A stretch of 64,000 nucleotides of DNA, taken from NCBI RefSeq assembly GCF_900185725.1, contig NZ_FYAU01000051.1:1-64000 (forward strand). Reading direction: 5' to 3'. The position numbers and the translations under genes were made by a program. A model generated the notes under the pieces. That model did no database searches. It was not told the DNA's origin and was given only the letters and a program-made list of their open reading frames with translations. This DNA is from Stappia sp. TSB10P1A. GTDB taxonomy: Bacteria; Pseudomonadota; Alphaproteobacteria; Rhizobiales; Stappiaceae. This document shows positions 16,750-26,836 of this stretch, one piece after another (the first letter of the stretch is position 1; every line of letters begins with the position of its first letter).

Positions 16750-17862
16750 TCACTCGGCCGCGTCGACCTTGATCACGCCGCGGCGGATCTGATCCTCCTC
16801 GATCGACTCGAACAGGGCACGGAAGTTGCCCTCGCCGAAGCCCTCGTCGCCCTTGCGCTGGATAAACTCGAAGAAGATCGGCCCGATGACGGTCTTGGAG
16901 AAGATCTGCAGCAGGATCTTGGTCATGCCGCCGTTCACCACGCCTTCACCGTCGATCAGGATGCCGTGCTTTTTCATCCGTTCGATCGGCTCGTCATGAC
17001 CGTGCACACGGTCGCGCGACATCTCGTAATAGGTGTCGGGCGGGCCGGGCATGAATTTGAGGCCGTTGTCCGACAAGCGGTCGGTGGCGTCGTAGATATT
17101 GTCCGTGCCGACCGCGATGTGCTGGATGCCTTCGCCCTTGTACTTGCGCAGGTACTCGGCGATCTGGCTGGTCTCGTCCTTCGATTCGTTGAGCGGGATG
17201 CGGATCTTGCCGCAGGGCGAGGTGATCGCGCGGCTGACAAGGCCGGTGATGCGGCCGTCGATGTCGAAGAAGTGGATCTGCTTGAAGCCGAACAGGTCGC
17301 GGTAGAAGTCCCACCACTTGTCCATGTTGCCGCGATAGACATTGTGGGTCAGGTGGTCGAGATAGTAGAAGCCGACGCCTGCCGGGCGCGGATCGCGCTC
17401 GCCCAGCCACTCGAACTCGTCGTCATAGGCCGAGCCCTTGGCGCCATAGGTCTCGATGAAATAGAGCAGCGAGCCGCCGATGCCGACGATGGCCGGGACA
17501 TTGAGCGCCTTGTCGTCGCCGAGATAGGGCATCGCGCCCTTGCTCACCGCATGCTCGAACGCATGACGGGCGTCGACCACACGCCAGGCCATCGAGGGGG
17601 CGCAGGGGCCGTGCTCCTCGACGAAGCGCATCGCGTGCGAGCTGGGCTCCGCATTCAGCACATAGGTGATGTCGCCCTGACGGTAGAGGGTGATCGCCTT
17701 GCTCTTGTGCCGGGCCACGGGCATGTAGCCCATGCGGCGGAACAGGGCGTCGAGCTTGTCCGGCTCGGGATGGGAAAATTCGACGAACTCGAAGCCGTCC
17801 GTGCCGGCCGGGTTGTTTTCGTCGATCCGGGCGGGCGGAGCGTCGTGCGGAAACGGTCCCAT
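16750..17862 (-). CDS. hppD: 4-hydroxyphenylpyruvate dioxygenase HppD
   Basis: Non-heme iron dioxygenase of 370 aa that makes homogentisate in tyrosine breakdown. Iron ligands are visible by family alignment: His170 in LDHLTHNV, His248 in IQHIAVG and Glu332 in FFEFIQRKG. The C-terminal GFGEGNF motif is present. ATG 17862 has a strong GAGGAGGA site 6 nt upstream. It is divergent from an Lrp/AsnC regulator that probably controls it. No homogentisate dioxygenase gene is in the window. Confidence 0.95.
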   Translation of the reverse strand: MGPFPHDAPPARIDENNPAGTDGFEFVEFSHPEPDKLDALFRRMGYMPVARHKSKAITLYRQGDITYVLNAEPSSHAMRFVEEHGPCAPSMAWRVVDARHAFEHAVSKGAMPYLGDDKALNVPAIVGIGGSLLYFIETYGAKGSAYDDEFEWLGERDPRPAGVGFYYLDHLTHNVYRGNMDKWWDFYRDLFGFKQIHFFDIDGRITGLVSRAITSPCGKIRIPLNESKDETSQIAEYLRKYKGEGIQHIAVGTDNIYDATDRLSDNGLKFMPGPPDTYYEMSRDRVHGHDEPIERMKKHGILIDGEGVVNGGMTKILLQIFSKTVIGPIFFEFIQRKGDEGFGEGNFRALFESIEEDQIRRGVIKVDAAE

Positions 17863-17952
17863 GTTGTCCTCCTCTGGAACACGGTCTTGCAAGCTTCGCA
17901 CAGTATGCGGCCGGATTGATGCAAGGTGCGTGCATTTTGGGTGGCATATGAT

Positions 17953-17980
17953 CTATCTATGCATGAAACATGCATGATAG
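17953..17980. promoter_or_regulatory. Extended inverted repeat between hppD and the Lrp-type regulator
   Basis: The core is ATGCATG-AAA-CATGCAT (17959-17975). Outer arms CTATC (17953-17957) and GATAG (17976-17980) extend it with one unpaired base. It lies in the 136-bp divergent gap, next to the regulator's ribosome site, and is likely the operator for autoregulation and for hppD control. Confidence 0.6.
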
Positions 17981-17998
17981 CGATGGAGGTTGCACAGG

Positions 17999-18463
17999 TT
18001 GACGGATCTGGACTCTTTCGACATTCGCCTGCTCGCAAGCCTGCAGGACGATGCATCGGTCACCAACCAGCAACTGGGCGAGCGGATCGGCCTGTCGGCC
18101 TCGCAGGTCTCCCGGCGGCGGCAAAGGCTGGAAGAGGCGGGCGTCATCCGCCGCTACCGGGCCGATGTCGACGCGGCCGCGGTCGGCTTCAGCGTCGTTG
18201 CCTTCGTCGGCGTCGCACTCAATGCGCACAGCCGGCAGAACGCCCGCCGCTTTCGCGACCTGGTACGAGCTCTGCCGGAGGTCCAGGAGGCGCATGTGCT
18301 GACGGGCGACATGGACTACATGTTGAAGGTCGTGGTGGCGGATCTGGCCGCCCTCTCGCGTTTCATCAATGACGAGCTGCTGCCGCATGACGCGGTGCGC
18401 AATGTCCGCTCGTCCATCGCCATGGAGACTTTGAAGGACGACAATCGTCTGCCTTTCGCGTGA
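17999..18463 (+). CDS. Lrp/AsnC-family transcriptional regulator
   Basis: 154 aa with an N-terminal helix-turn-helix (NQQLGERIGLSASQVSRRRQRLE) and a C-terminal RAM ligand-binding domain (EVQEAHVLTGDMDYMLKV). I chose TTG 17999 because a GGAGG site ends 9 nt before it; a TTG at 17990 is too close to that site. It is divergent from hppD, so tyrosine, phenylalanine or their keto acids are plausible effectors. Such regulators bind palindromes like the one at 17953-17980. Confidence 0.88.
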   Translation: MTDLDSFDIRLLASLQDDASVTNQQLGERIGLSASQVSRRRQRLEEAGVIRRYRADVDAAAVGFSVVAFVGVALNAHSRQNARRFRDLVRALPEVQEAHVLTGDMDYMLKVVVADLAALSRFINDELLPHDAVRNVRSSIAMETLKDDNRLPFA

Positions 18464-18577
18464 CGGGCGAACTCCGCCGCTTGCGGCCGGCTCGGCGCCT
18501 TCCCATCTGCAGACAGGGCACGGCGATCCGCACGAAACTGCCCGAAGAGACCCGCTGACCGAGGAGTGAAGGCGACC

Positions 18578-19297
18578 ATGTTCGATGCGCGCAAACTGCT
18601 GGAGGAGTTTCTGGGGCCGACGGCCGGAACTTCGGGAGGCGGGCAAGGCGGCGGCGGGCCGGACGACCTTCTTCGGCGCGGCCAGGAGTATCTGCGGTCC
18701 AACTCGGGCAGCCTTGCCCGCGGGGCACTGGCCGGCGGCCTCGCGGGGCTTCTGCTCGGTACCAAGGGCGGTCGCAAGCTCGGCAAGACGGCGCTGACCT
18801 ATGGCGGCATGGCGCTGGTGGCGGGCCTCGCCTACAAGGCCTATCGCGACTATCGGGGAGAGGGCGCGACGCCGGCGCCGGTGCTGCCGCCGCCGGACGA
18901 GTCTCCGTTCTCGCCGACCAATCAGCCCGGCGGGGAGCAGGACTTCGCCCTGGTTCTGCTGACGGCGATGATCGCGGCGGCGAAAGCGGACGGGCATATC
19001 GATGCGGAGGAGCAGCGCAGGATCTTCGACAAGCTGGATACGCTGGCCCTCGACAGCGAGGCCAAGGCTTTCGTGATGGACGAGTTGCGGGCGCCGCTCG
19101 ACATCGAGCGGGTGGTCAGGGGTGCGAGGAGCCCGGAGGCCGCGCTGGAGATCTATGCCGCTTCGCGGCTTGCCATCGATCCGGATCATCCGGCGGAGCG
19201 TGCCTATCTGCAGATGCTTGCCGCTCGCCTCGGACTGGAGCCTGGCCTTGCCGAAGAGGTCGACAGGGCCGTTGCGGAGGTGAACGGCGCGTCCTGA
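18578..19297 (+). CDS. DUF533/TerB-like membrane-associated protein
   Basis: 239 aa. The N-terminal third is Gly-rich with a hydrophobic stretch (GALAGGLAGLLLGT and GGMALVAGLAYKAY) typical of DUF533 (YebE). A proline-rich linker leads to a TerB-like helical domain with the segment AAAKADGHIDAEEQ. An ATG at 18578 lies 11 nt after GAGGAG; a GTG at 18566 would add four residues. The function is unknown. It sits alone between the Lrp gene and a GMC gene, with no operon partner evident. Confidence 0.75.
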   Translation: MFDARKLLEEFLGPTAGTSGGGQGGGGPDDLLRRGQEYLRSNSGSLARGALAGGLAGLLLGTKGGRKLGKTALTYGGMALVAGLAYKAYRDYRGEGATPAPVLPPPDESPFSPTNQPGGEQDFALVLLTAMIAAAKADGHIDAEEQRRIFDKLDTLALDSEAKAFVMDELRAPLDIERVVRGARSPEAALEIYAASRLAIDPDHPAERAYLQMLAARLGLEPGLAEEVDRAVAEVNGAS

Positions 19298-19399
19298 CAC
19301 GGCCGGCGTCTTCTTCTCTCCCGGGTGGGTGTTCCCGCCTTGCCTTCGCTTGCGGCAGCGGGCATCGTTCCGCTCCACGGGGCTAGGCAGGGAGGAACC

Positions 19400-21007
19400 A
19401 TGCGCGACCTGGGGGAATGGGACTACGTGGTCGTCGGCGCGGGGTCGGCCGGATGTGTGCTGGCAAACCGCCTTTCGGCCGATCCGCAGGTCAAGGTCCT
19501 GCTGCTGGAAGCTGGCGGCAAGGACGATTACGTCTGGATCCACATTCCCGTCGGCTATCTCTACTGCATGGGCAATCCCCGGACCGACTGGGGCTTCAAG
19601 ACCGCGCCGGAGCCCGGCCTCAACGGCCGTTCGCTCGCCTATCCGCGCGGCCGCGTGCTCGGCGGCTGCTCGGCAATCAACGGCATGATCTACATGCGCG
19701 GCCAGGCGCGCGACTATGACGGCTGGCGCCAGATGGGGCTGGAGGGCTGGGGCTGGGACGATGTCCTGCCGCTGTTCCGGCGTGCCGAGGACCATTATCA
19801 ACTGTCCGACGACATGCATGGCCGGGGCGGCGAATGCCGGGTCGAGGAGCAGCGCCTGTCCTGGGCGATTCTCGATGCGGTGCGCGATGCCTGCGAGGAA
19901 GTCGGCATTCCGAAGATCGACGACTTCAACCGGGGAGACAATTTCGGCTCCTCCTACTTTCAGGTGACGCAGCGCGGCGGCATCCGCTGGACGGCGGCAA
20001 AGGGATTTCTCAAGCCCGTGGCCGACCGGCAGAACCTGCGGATCGTCACGGGCGCGCAGGTGACCCGGCTGGTGACCTCCGACGGGCGGGTGAGCGGTGT
20101 CGAGCTCACTGTCGACGGCACTCCGGCGCATGCCCGCGTTGCGGGCGAGCTGGTGCTGTCGGCCGGGGCCATCGGGTCACCGCAGATCCTCGAACTCTCC
20201 GGCATCGGCGATCCGGACGTGCTTGCCCGCCAGGGCATCAATGTGATCGCCGAAAGCCGTCAGGTGGGCAACAACCTGCAAGATCATCTGCAGATCCGCA
20301 CGATCTTCAAGGTCAGCGGGGCGGTCACGCTGAACCAGCTCGCCTCCAGCCTGTTCGGCAAGGCGAGGATCGCGATGCAATACGCGCTGTCGCGTTCCGG
20401 GCCGATGTCGATGGCCCCGTCGCAGCTCGGCGTGTTTGCCCGTTCCGATCCGTCTTTCGAGACTGCGAACATCGAGTATCACGTGCAGCCGCTGTCGCTG
20501 GACAGGTTCGGTGAGCCGCTGCACCCCTTCCCGGCGATCACCTTGAGCGTGTGCAATCTGCGCCCCGAAAGCCGGGGCAGCGTGCATGTTGCAAGCCGGG
20601 ATCCGCTGGCACATCCCGAGATCCGCCCGAACTACCTGTCCACGGCCGGCGATCGCAAGGTTGCTGCCGACAGCATCCGGCTGACGCGGCGTATCATGGC
20701 GACGGATGCCATGGCCCGGTTCTCGCCTGTCGAGCATCTGCCGGGTCCGCTGGTGCGCAGCGACGAGGACCTGGCGCGGGCGGCGGGCGATATCGGCACG
20801 ACGATCTTCCATCCGGTCGGCACCTGCCGGATGGGCGCGGATGAGGCGTCGGTCGTCGATGGGCGGTTGCGGTTGCGGGCCGTTGCCGGCGTTCGCGTTG
20901 CCGATGCCTCCGTCATGCCGGCGATCACCTCGGGCAACACGGCGGTGCCGACGATGATGATCGCCGAGAAGGCGGCGGAGATGATCCGCGCGGACCGGCG
21001 CGCCTGA
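19400..21007 (+). CDS. GMC-family FAD oxidoreductase (choline/alcohol dehydrogenase-like)
   Basis: 535 aa with the N-terminal FAD motif VVGAGSAGCVLANRL and the GMC signatures YPRGRVLGGCSAINGM and GAIGSPQILELSGIG. The C-terminal catalytic region carries FHPVGTCRMG and ITSGNTAVPTMMIAEKAA. ATG 19400 follows GGGAGG. Members oxidise alcohols such as choline, polyethylene glycol or sugars; the substrate cannot be told. BetB or other betaine genes are not adjacent. A double hairpin terminator follows. Confidence 0.88.
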   Translation: MRDLGEWDYVVVGAGSAGCVLANRLSADPQVKVLLLEAGGKDDYVWIHIPVGYLYCMGNPRTDWGFKTAPEPGLNGRSLAYPRGRVLGGCSAINGMIYMRGQARDYDGWRQMGLEGWGWDDVLPLFRRAEDHYQLSDDMHGRGGECRVEEQRLSWAILDAVRDACEEVGIPKIDDFNRGDNFGSSYFQVTQRGGIRWTAAKGFLKPVADRQNLRIVTGAQVTRLVTSDGRVSGVELTVDGTPAHARVAGELVLSAGAIGSPQILELSGIGDPDVLARQGINVIAESRQVGNNLQDHLQIRTIFKVSGAVTLNQLASSLFGKARIAMQYALSRSGPMSMAPSQLGVFARSDPSFETANIEYHVQPLSLDRFGEPLHPFPAITLSVCNLRPESRGSVHVASRDPLAHPEIRPNYLSTAGDRKVAADSIRLTRRIMATDAMARFSPVEHLPGPLVRSDEDLARAAGDIGTTIFHPVGTCRMGADEASVVDGRLRLRAVAGVRVADASVMPAITSGNTAVPTMMIAEKAAEMIRADRRA

Positions 21008-21098
21008 GCCTCGACGTTCTGGCCTGTTGCCCCGCGTCCGTGGAGGGGGCGGTGTCGATGGTTCGCTTGCGCTGCAGGAGCAGAGCCAAGCCTCAAAC

Positions 21099-21138
21099 GC
21101 AAAGACCCCGACGATGCCCTATCGCCAGGGTCTTTTGC
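21099..21138 (+). terminator. Rho-independent terminator after the GMC gene
   Basis: The arms GCAAAGACCC and GGGTCTTTTGC pair around an inner CGAT/ATCG segment, giving the A-rich/T-rich stem typical of intrinsic terminators in these bacteria. It lies 90 bp after the GMC stop on the plus strand. Confidence 0.75.
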
Positions 21139-21139
21139 G

Positions 21140-21166
21140 CGGGGGCGAGATCTGCTCTCGCCCCCG
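21140..21166. terminator. Second strong hairpin, convergent GMC/SCP2 gap
   Basis: A perfect 11-bp stem, CGGGGGCGAGA with TCTCGCCCCCG, has a 5-nt loop directly after the first hairpin and 12 bp from the stop of the minus-strand SCP2 gene. It lacks a clear T-run. It may serve the minus-strand gene or act together with the upstream terminator. Confidence 0.55.
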
Positions 21167-21178
21167 TGTGCGGCTGCT

Positions 21179-21460
21179 TCAGACGATGCTGCCGAGCTTC
21201 ATGGCGACGCCCATGTCGCCGGCAACCTTGATCTTGCCGGTCATGAAGGCGGTGGTCGGATTGAGGTTGCCGGCAAGCAGCTCGGCGAGATTGGCCTGCG
21301 AGATCGAGATCGTGCAATCGGCGTCCTTGTCCTCGTTGGAGACGCTCGCCCCCTCCACATAAATCACCCCGGCATCGCCGCAGTTGAACTTCACGCTGTC
21401 GGAAATGCCGCCGCCGGCCACCTTGCCGCGAATGGTCTGCGTCAGTTCGTCCATCGTCAT
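21179..21460 (-). CDS. SCP2 sterol-binding domain protein, small
   Basis: 93 aa and a single SCP2-type lipid-binding domain (ISDSVKFNCGDAGVIYVEG, LLAGNLNPTTAFMTGKIKVAGDMGVAMKL). The GKIKVxGDMG segment is diagnostic. ATG 21460 has an AGGAGGA site. A stand-alone SCP2 protein probably binds fatty acyl-CoA or other lipids. It is single, with terminators on its 3' side. Confidence 0.85.
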   Translation of the reverse strand: MTMDELTQTIRGKVAGGGISDSVKFNCGDAGVIYVEGASVSNEDKDADCTISISQANLAELLAGNLNPTTAFMTGKIKVAGDMGVAMKLGSIV

Positions 21461-21578
21461 GCTGTATCCTCCTGTCGACGGTTCGTCCGGTGCCTGCACA
21501 CAAGCATGACGCTTACGTAATCGTCAAGATGTAACGAGAGACTGGAACCTCTCCGCTGCCGCCGAGCGGTCCGATCGT

Positions 21579-23378
21579 TCAGTGGTTGTCGCGCGGCAGC
21601 CCCTTGGTGGCGGCGATGTCACGATAATTGACGGCCGGCTTCAGGACCATGCCCCTGTCGAACTGGTCGACGATGCCGCGCTGGATCTCCTGCCAGGGGG
21701 TCTGGTGCTCGGGAAAGGCAAAGCCGCCAGATGCGGCAAGCTCCGCCCGTCGCCGCTCCAGTTCCGTCTCGTCGATGAGGATATCGGCGGTGCATTTGCG
21801 CAGGTCGATGCGCACGCGGTCGCCGGTTTTCAGCAACGCGAGGCCGCCGCCGGCCGCCGCTTCCGGCGAGGCATTGAGGATCGAGGCCGAACCGGAGGTG
21901 CCCGATTGCCGCCCGTCGCCGATGCAGGGCATCGCGTGGATGCCGCGCTTGATGAGGGCTGCGGGCGGCTGCATGTTCACCACCTCGGCGCCGCCCGGAT
22001 AGCCGATCGGGCCGGTGCCGCGGATGAACAGCAGGCAATGCTCGTCGATCTGAAGGTCCGGATCGTCGATGCGGCGGTGATAGTCCTCGGGTCCCTCGAA
22101 GACGATGGCGCGGCCCTCAAAGGCGTCGGGGTCGTCGGGATTGGAGAGATAGCGGTCGCGGAACTCCTTCGAGATCACGCTGGTCTTCATGATCGCGCTG
22201 TCGAAGAGGTTGCCCTTCAGGTTCAGGAAGCCCGCCTTGTCGATCAGCGGATCGCTTACCGGCCGGATGACCCGCGTATCGAGGTTCTCCGCCTCACGGC
22301 AGTTGTCGCCGAGGCTCTTGCCGTTGACGGTCAGCGTCTGCGGGTGTGGCAGGCGGTTCGCCTTCATCAACTCGCCGATGACCGCCGGCACGCCGCCGGC
22401 ATGGTGATAATCCTCGCCGAGATACTCGCCGGCCGGCTGCATGTTGACGATCAGCGGAACGTCGTGGCCGAGCCGCTGCCAGTCGTCATTGTCGAGCGGC
22501 ACGCCGAGATGCCGGGCAATGGCGTTCAGGTGGATCGGCGCGTTGGTCGAGCCGCCGATGGCCGAGTTGACGACGATGGCGTTCTCGAAGGCTTCGCGGG
22601 TCATGATGTCGGCGGGCTTCAGGTCCTCCCAGACCATGTCGACGATCCTGAGGCCCGTCTGGTAGGCGAGTTGTGCGCGCTCGCGATAGGTGGCGGGAAT
22701 GGCCGCCCCGCCGGGAAGCTGCATGCCGAGGGCCTCGGCCAGCGAGTTCATCGTCGTCGCCGTGCCCATCGTGTTGCAGTAGCCGACGGAGGGGGCCGAG
22801 GAGGCGACGAGGTCCATGAAGCCGGCATAGTCGATCTCGCCGGCCGCCAGCATCTCTCGCGCTTTCCAGACGATGGTGCCGGAGCCGGTCCGCTCGCCCC
22901 GGTGCCAGCCATTGAGCATCGGCCCGACCGACAGCGCGATGGCCGGAATGTTGACGGTCGCCGCGGCCATCAGGCAGGCGGGCGTGGTCTTGTCGCAGCC
23001 GATGGTCAGTACCACGCCGTCGATCGGATAGCCGTAAAGCAGTTCCACCAGGCCGAGATAGGCGAGGTTGCGGTCGAGCGAGGCGGTCGGCCGCTTGCCG
23101 GTCTCCTGGATCGGGTGAACTGGAAACTCGAAACAGATGCCGCCGGCCTCGCGGATGCCCTCGCGCACCCGCTTGGCCAGTTCGATGTGGTGGCGGTTGC
23201 AGGGCGACAGGTCGGATCCCGTCTGGGCAATTCCGATGATCGGCTTGCCGGACTGCAATTCCTCCCGCGTCAGCCCGTAGTTCAGGTAGCGCTCGATATA
23301 GAGCGCCGTCATGCCCGGATCGTCCGGATTGTCGAACCAGGCGCGGGAACGAAGGGTCTTGGGATCTCTGGTTCTCAT
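21579..23378 (-). CDS. xylD: IlvD/Edd-family sugar-acid dehydratase, XylD-like
   Basis: 599 aa. Iron-sulfur dehydratase with cysteines in [17 protein letters not shown] and GYCNTMGTA, and the C-terminal [20 protein letters not shown] segment. The overall sequence, including [21 protein letters not shown] and the PRDNH-like end, resembles Caulobacter XylD (xylonate dehydratase) more than IlvD or Edd. This would feed xylonate into the Weimberg/Dahms route, consistent with xylFHG 9 kb away. Arabinonate or another aldonate is the main alternative. ATG 23378 has a GGAGA site. Confidence 0.8.
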   Translation of the reverse strand: MRTRDPKTLRSRAWFDNPDDPGMTALYIERYLNYGLTREELQSGKPIIGIAQTGSDLSPCNRHHIELAKRVREGIREAGGICFEFPVHPIQETGKRPTASLDRNLAYLGLVELLYGYPIDGVVLTIGCDKTTPACLMAAATVNIPAIALSVGPMLNGWHRGERTGSGTIVWKAREMLAAGEIDYAGFMDLVASSAPSVGYCNTMGTATTMNSLAEALGMQLPGGAAIPATYRERAQLAYQTGLRIVDMVWEDLKPADIMTREAFENAIVVNSAIGGSTNAPIHLNAIARHLGVPLDNDDWQRLGHDVPLIVNMQPAGEYLGEDYHHAGGVPAVIGELMKANRLPHPQTLTVNGKSLGDNCREAENLDTRVIRPVSDPLIDKAGFLNLKGNLFDSAIMKTSVISKEFRDRYLSNPDDPDAFEGRAIVFEGPEDYHRRIDDPDLQIDEHCLLFIRGTGPIGYPGGAEVVNMQPPAALIKRGIHAMPCIGDGRQSGTSGSASILNASPEAAAGGGLALLKTGDRVRIDLRKCTADILIDETELERRRAELAASGGFAFPEHQTPWQEIQRGIVDQFDRGMVLKPAVNYRDIAATKGLPRDNH

Positions 23379-23451
23379 GCCGGTCTCCGGTGGCGTGTGG
23401 CTACCTATTTGTAATACAATAATCGCCGGATCAATGCCGAGCCCGATGTTT

Positions 23452-25704
23452 TCAGCCGTCTTTCGCCCGCCAGCGGCGCAACAGCGCGGCATTGGTCACC
23501 ACCGAGACCGAGGACAGGGCCATCGCCGCACCGGCCAGCGCCGGCGTGAGCAGGCCGAACGCTGCCAGCGGAATGCCGACGACATTGTAGATGAAGGCCC
23601 AGAACAGGTTCTGGCGGATCTTGCGAACCGTGGCACGCGAGATGTCGATGGCGTCGGCGACGAGATCCGGGCGGGCGCGCATCAAGGTGACGCCGGCGGT
23701 TTCCATCGCCACTTCCGTGCCGCTGCCCATGGCGATGCCGACGCTGGCTGCGGCAAGGGCGGGGGCGTCGTTGACACCGTCGCCGACCATGGCGACGGTG
23801 CGGCCCTTGCCCGTCAGTTCGGCGACCGTCTCGGCCTTGCCTTCGGGAGCCACGCCGGCAATGACCCGGGCGATACCGGCTTCCGCCGCGACCGCTTTTG
23901 CAACGGCTTCCGTGTCGCCGGTGAGCATCACCGTTTCGATCTTCATGTCGGCGAGCCGGCGCAGCGCGGTCGGCGTCTCGGCACGCAGGGTGTCGGCCAT
24001 GGCGATCACGCCGACCGCCCGGCCGGCAACGGCAATGCCGGCGCAGGTCTTTCCCTGGGCCTCGAACTCCCGGAAGATCTGCTGCACGAGGAAGGTGTCG
24101 ACCGCGTGGGTCTCGAGCAGCCGGCGATTGCCGATGAGGACCTGTTCGCCGGCAATGTCTGCGACGATTCCCTGGCCCGCGATGGCGCGGAACTGTCCGG
24201 GACGCGCAAGCTGGAGGCCGCGCTCGCGGGCGGCCGCGACGATGGCCCCGGCCAAAGGATGCTCGCTCGGCAACTGGGCGCTGGCGGCGATCAGCAGCAG
24301 TCGATCCGGATTGCCGTCGAAGGGGCGAATGTCGGTGACGGCCGGAGTGCCGCGGGTCAGGGTTCCGGTCTTGTCGAAGACGACGGTGTCGACGGAGTGC
24401 GCGGTCTCCAGCGCCTCGATGTCGCGGATCAGGATGCCGGCGCGGGCCGCCGCTCCGGTGCCGGCGACCAGCGCCGTCGGCGTGGCAAGGCCGAGCGCGC
24501 AGGGGCATGCGATCACAAGAACCGCCACGGTGGCGCCGATGGTTGCGTCAAGCCCCGCGCCCGAGAACCACCAGGCGGCGAAGGTTGCGAGCGCCACGAC
24601 GACGACGATCGGCACGAACACCGCCGACACCTGGTCCACCAGCTTCTGGACGGGGGCCTTGGAGCTCTGCGCGTTCTCGACGAGGCGAATGATCGCCGCG
24701 AGTTTGCTGTCGCCGGCGACGGCGGTCACTTCCACGGTGAGCGCGCCGGACCCGTTGATCGTGCCGCCGATCACCTGGTCGCCGGGCGTCTTCGCCACCG
24801 GCAGGCTTTCACCGGTCAGCAACGCCTCGTCCACCTCGCTTGCTCCCTCGCGGACCGTCCCGTCGACAGGCACGCGTTCCCCCGGGCGCACGAGGATGGT
24901 GTCGCCGGGAAACAGGCTCTCGACGGCAACGGTTTCGATGTCCTGGCCGGAAACAAGATGGGCGACCTGGGGCTTCAGCTCGCTCAAAGCACGGATGGCG
25001 GCGGTGGTCGTGCGCTTGGCGCGCATCTCCAGCAGCTTGCCGAACAGGATCAGGGTCAGGATGACCGCCGAGGCCTCGAAATAGAGATGGCCGGGTTCCT
25101 GCGGCCAGGCCAGCACGGTCAGGATCAGGCTGTAGCCATAGGCGGCTGTGGTGCCCAGAACCACCAGGACGTCCATATTCGCACCGCCGCCGGCAAGGGC
25201 TTTCCACGCCCCGACATAGAAGCGGCGGCCGACAAGGACCTGCACAAAACCGGCCAGGATCGCCTGAGCCCAGGCCGGTGGCATCAGCATCATGCCGAAG
25301 GGGGCTGCCGCCATCGAGGCGACCATGGGGGCGGACATCAGCGCGGAGAAGACCAGAAGCAGCAGGGTGCGCCGTTCGTCGCGGCGGGTGCGGGCGTCGG
25401 TCTCGTCCTGCCGGCGCTTCTCGTCCTGCCAGCCGGTCGAGCGCTCGCTGGCTGAATAGCCCGTCGCCTCGATGGCGGAGACGATGTCGCCGGTGGACAC
25501 GCTGCCATCCGTCTCGATCACCGCGGTTTCGAGCGGCAGGTTGACCGAGGCGCGCAGGATGCCGGGCTTGCGCCGCAGCACCTTCTCGACGCGCGCGGAG
25601 CAGGCGGCGCAGGTCATGCCGCCGATGTCGAGATGGACAAGGGCACGGGCGTCGGTCGCCGGCGCGGCGGCCATCGGGGCGATGTCGGGGGCGGCCTGGG
25701 TCAT
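23452..25704 (-). CDS. copA: Copper-translocating P-type ATPase CopA
   Basis: 750 aa P1B-ATPase for Cu(I) export. One N-terminal metal-binding domain carries GMTCAAC (Cys32 and Cys35). The transmembrane CPC motif is [12 protein letters not shown], the phosphorylation site DKTGTLTRG, the HP motif SEHPLAGA and the hinge [13 protein letters not shown] 25704 has a GGAGA site. A long-spacer promoter of the MerR/CueR type lies 66 bp upstream. No cueR or copZ gene is adjacent. Confidence 0.95.
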   Translation of the reverse strand: MTQAAPDIAPMAAAPATDARALVHLDIGGMTCAACSARVEKVLRRKPGILRASVNLPLETAVIETDGSVSTGDIVSAIEATGYSASERSTGWQDEKRRQDETDARTRRDERRTLLLLVFSALMSAPMVASMAAAPFGMMLMPPAWAQAILAGFVQVLVGRRFYVGAWKALAGGGANMDVLVVLGTTAAYGYSLILTVLAWPQEPGHLYFEASAVILTLILFGKLLEMRAKRTTTAAIRALSELKPQVAHLVSGQDIETVAVESLFPGDTILVRPGERVPVDGTVREGASEVDEALLTGESLPVAKTPGDQVIGGTINGSGALTVEVTAVAGDSKLAAIIRLVENAQSSKAPVQKLVDQVSAVFVPIVVVVALATFAAWWFSGAGLDATIGATVAVLVIACPCALGLATPTALVAGTGAAARAGILIRDIEALETAHSVDTVVFDKTGTLTRGTPAVTDIRPFDGNPDRLLLIAASAQLPSEHPLAGAIVAAARERGLQLARPGQFRAIAGQGIVADIAGEQVLIGNRRLLETHAVDTFLVQQIFREFEAQGKTCAGIAVAGRAVGVIAMADTLRAETPTALRRLADMKIETVMLTGDTEAVAKAVAAEAGIARVIAGVAPEGKAETVAELTGKGRTVAMVGDGVNDAPALAAASVGIAMGSGTEVAMETAGVTLMRARPDLVADAIDISRATVRKIRQNLFWAFIYNVVGIPLAAFGLLTPALAGAAMALSSVSVVTNAALLRRWRAKDG

Positions 25705-25769
25705 CCGCGTGTCTCCGTTGCGGGCGCCCGGCCGCTGGGAGGGCGGCGGCGCCGATGATCTCGACACCG

Positions 25770-25800
25770 GGTATAGGCCTTCCGGTCGCTGGAAGGTCAA
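25770..25800 (-). promoter_or_regulatory. MerR/CueR-type copper promoter of copA
   Basis: On the minus strand TTGACC (-35) and TATACC (-10) are separated by 19 bp. The spacer has the dyad CTTCC-N7-GGAAG. An overlong 19-bp spacer with an internal dyad is the hallmark of promoters opened by CueR-like activators. It is correctly placed and oriented for copA. Confidence 0.75.
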
Positions 25801-25807
25801 GGGGGCG

Positions 25808-26836
25808 TCAGGTGCGCCCTTCCTCGACCGCATGGCATGCCACGCCGGTACTGCCGATCTCCCGCAACAGCGGCAGATCCCGCTTGCAGCGGTCATTGGC
25901 CAAAGGGCAGCGGGGATGGAAGGCGCAGCCGCTCGGCGGATTGATCGGGTTGGGAATCTCGCCTTCCACCGGGCGCCGGGGCGTGCCCGTCATCTCCAGG
26001 TCCGGGATCGCGGCCAGCAGCATCCGGGTGTAGGGGTGGCGCGGATTGCGGAAGAGCTCCCGGCTCTCCGCCACCTCGACCAGGCGGCCGAGATACATGA
26101 CGCCGATGCGCCTGGCCATGTGGCGAACGACGGCGAGATCGTGACTGATGAACAGGTAGGTCAGTCCGAACTCGTCCTGCAGGTCGCGCATCAGGTTGAG
26201 GATCTGCGCCTGCACGGAGACGTCCAGCGCCGAGGTCGGCTCGTCGCAGACGAGGAACTCCGGCTTCGAGGCGAGCGCGCGGGCGATACAGATGCGCTGG
26301 CGTTGCCCGCCGGAAAACTCGTGCGGATACTTGGCGCCGTCGCGCGGATGCAGGCGCACCAGCTCGAGAAGTTCGCCGACGCGGGCCGCAATCGCGTCCT
26401 CGGAGCTTTCCAGGCGGAAGGCGCGGATCGGCTCGGCGATGATCCGGTCGACGCGCCAGCGCGGGTTGAGGCTGGCATAGGGGTCCTGGAAGATCATCTG
26501 GATGCGCCGCCGCAACTCGCGCATCTCCTGCCCCGCCTGGTGGCGGGACCGCATGTCGACGCCGTCGATGCGGATCTCGCCAGCGCTCGCCTCCAGAAGG
26601 CCCACCACCATCTTCGCGACCGTCGACTTGCCCGATCCGGATTCGCCGACGAGCGCGAATGTCTCGCCCTTGGAGATGGAGAAGGAGATATCCTGCGCGG
26701 CTTTCAGAAAGGCCCTGGGCGAGCGCTCCAGCACCCGGTTCAGCCAGGGCTTGGAGACATCGAAGGTGCGCGACAGGGAGCGGACCTCGACGACGGGACC
26801 CGTGTCCGCCACGGCGGGCTGCGCGGCTGTGCTCAT
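25808..26836 (-). CDS. Peptide-type ABC transporter ATPase (DppF/OppF-like)
   Basis: 342 aa with Walker [10 protein letters not shown], signature FSGGQRQR and Walker [13 protein letters not shown]. The C-terminal oligopeptide-transporter domain is Cys-rich ([14 protein letters not shown]). The Q-loop region [13 protein letters not shown] is typical of the F subunit. Its ATG overlaps the end of the DppD-like gene by 4 bp. It is the last gene of a five-gene transporter operon read leftward. Confidence 0.92.
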   Translation of the reverse strand: MSTAAQPAVADTGPVVEVRSLSRTFDVSKPWLNRVLERSPRAFLKAAQDISFSISKGETFALVGESGSGKSTVAKMVVGLLEASAGEIRIDGVDMRSRHQAGQEMRELRRRIQMIFQDPYASLNPRWRVDRIIAEPIRAFRLESSEDAIAARVGELLELVRLHPRDGAKYPHEFSGGQRQRICIARALASKPEFLVCDEPTSALDVSVQAQILNLMRDLQDEFGLTYLFISHDLAVVRHMARRIGVMYLGRLVEVAESRELFRNPRHPYTRMLLAAIPDLEMTGTPRRPVEGEIPNPINPPSGCAFHPRCPLANDRCKRDLPLLREIGSTGVACHAVEEGRT

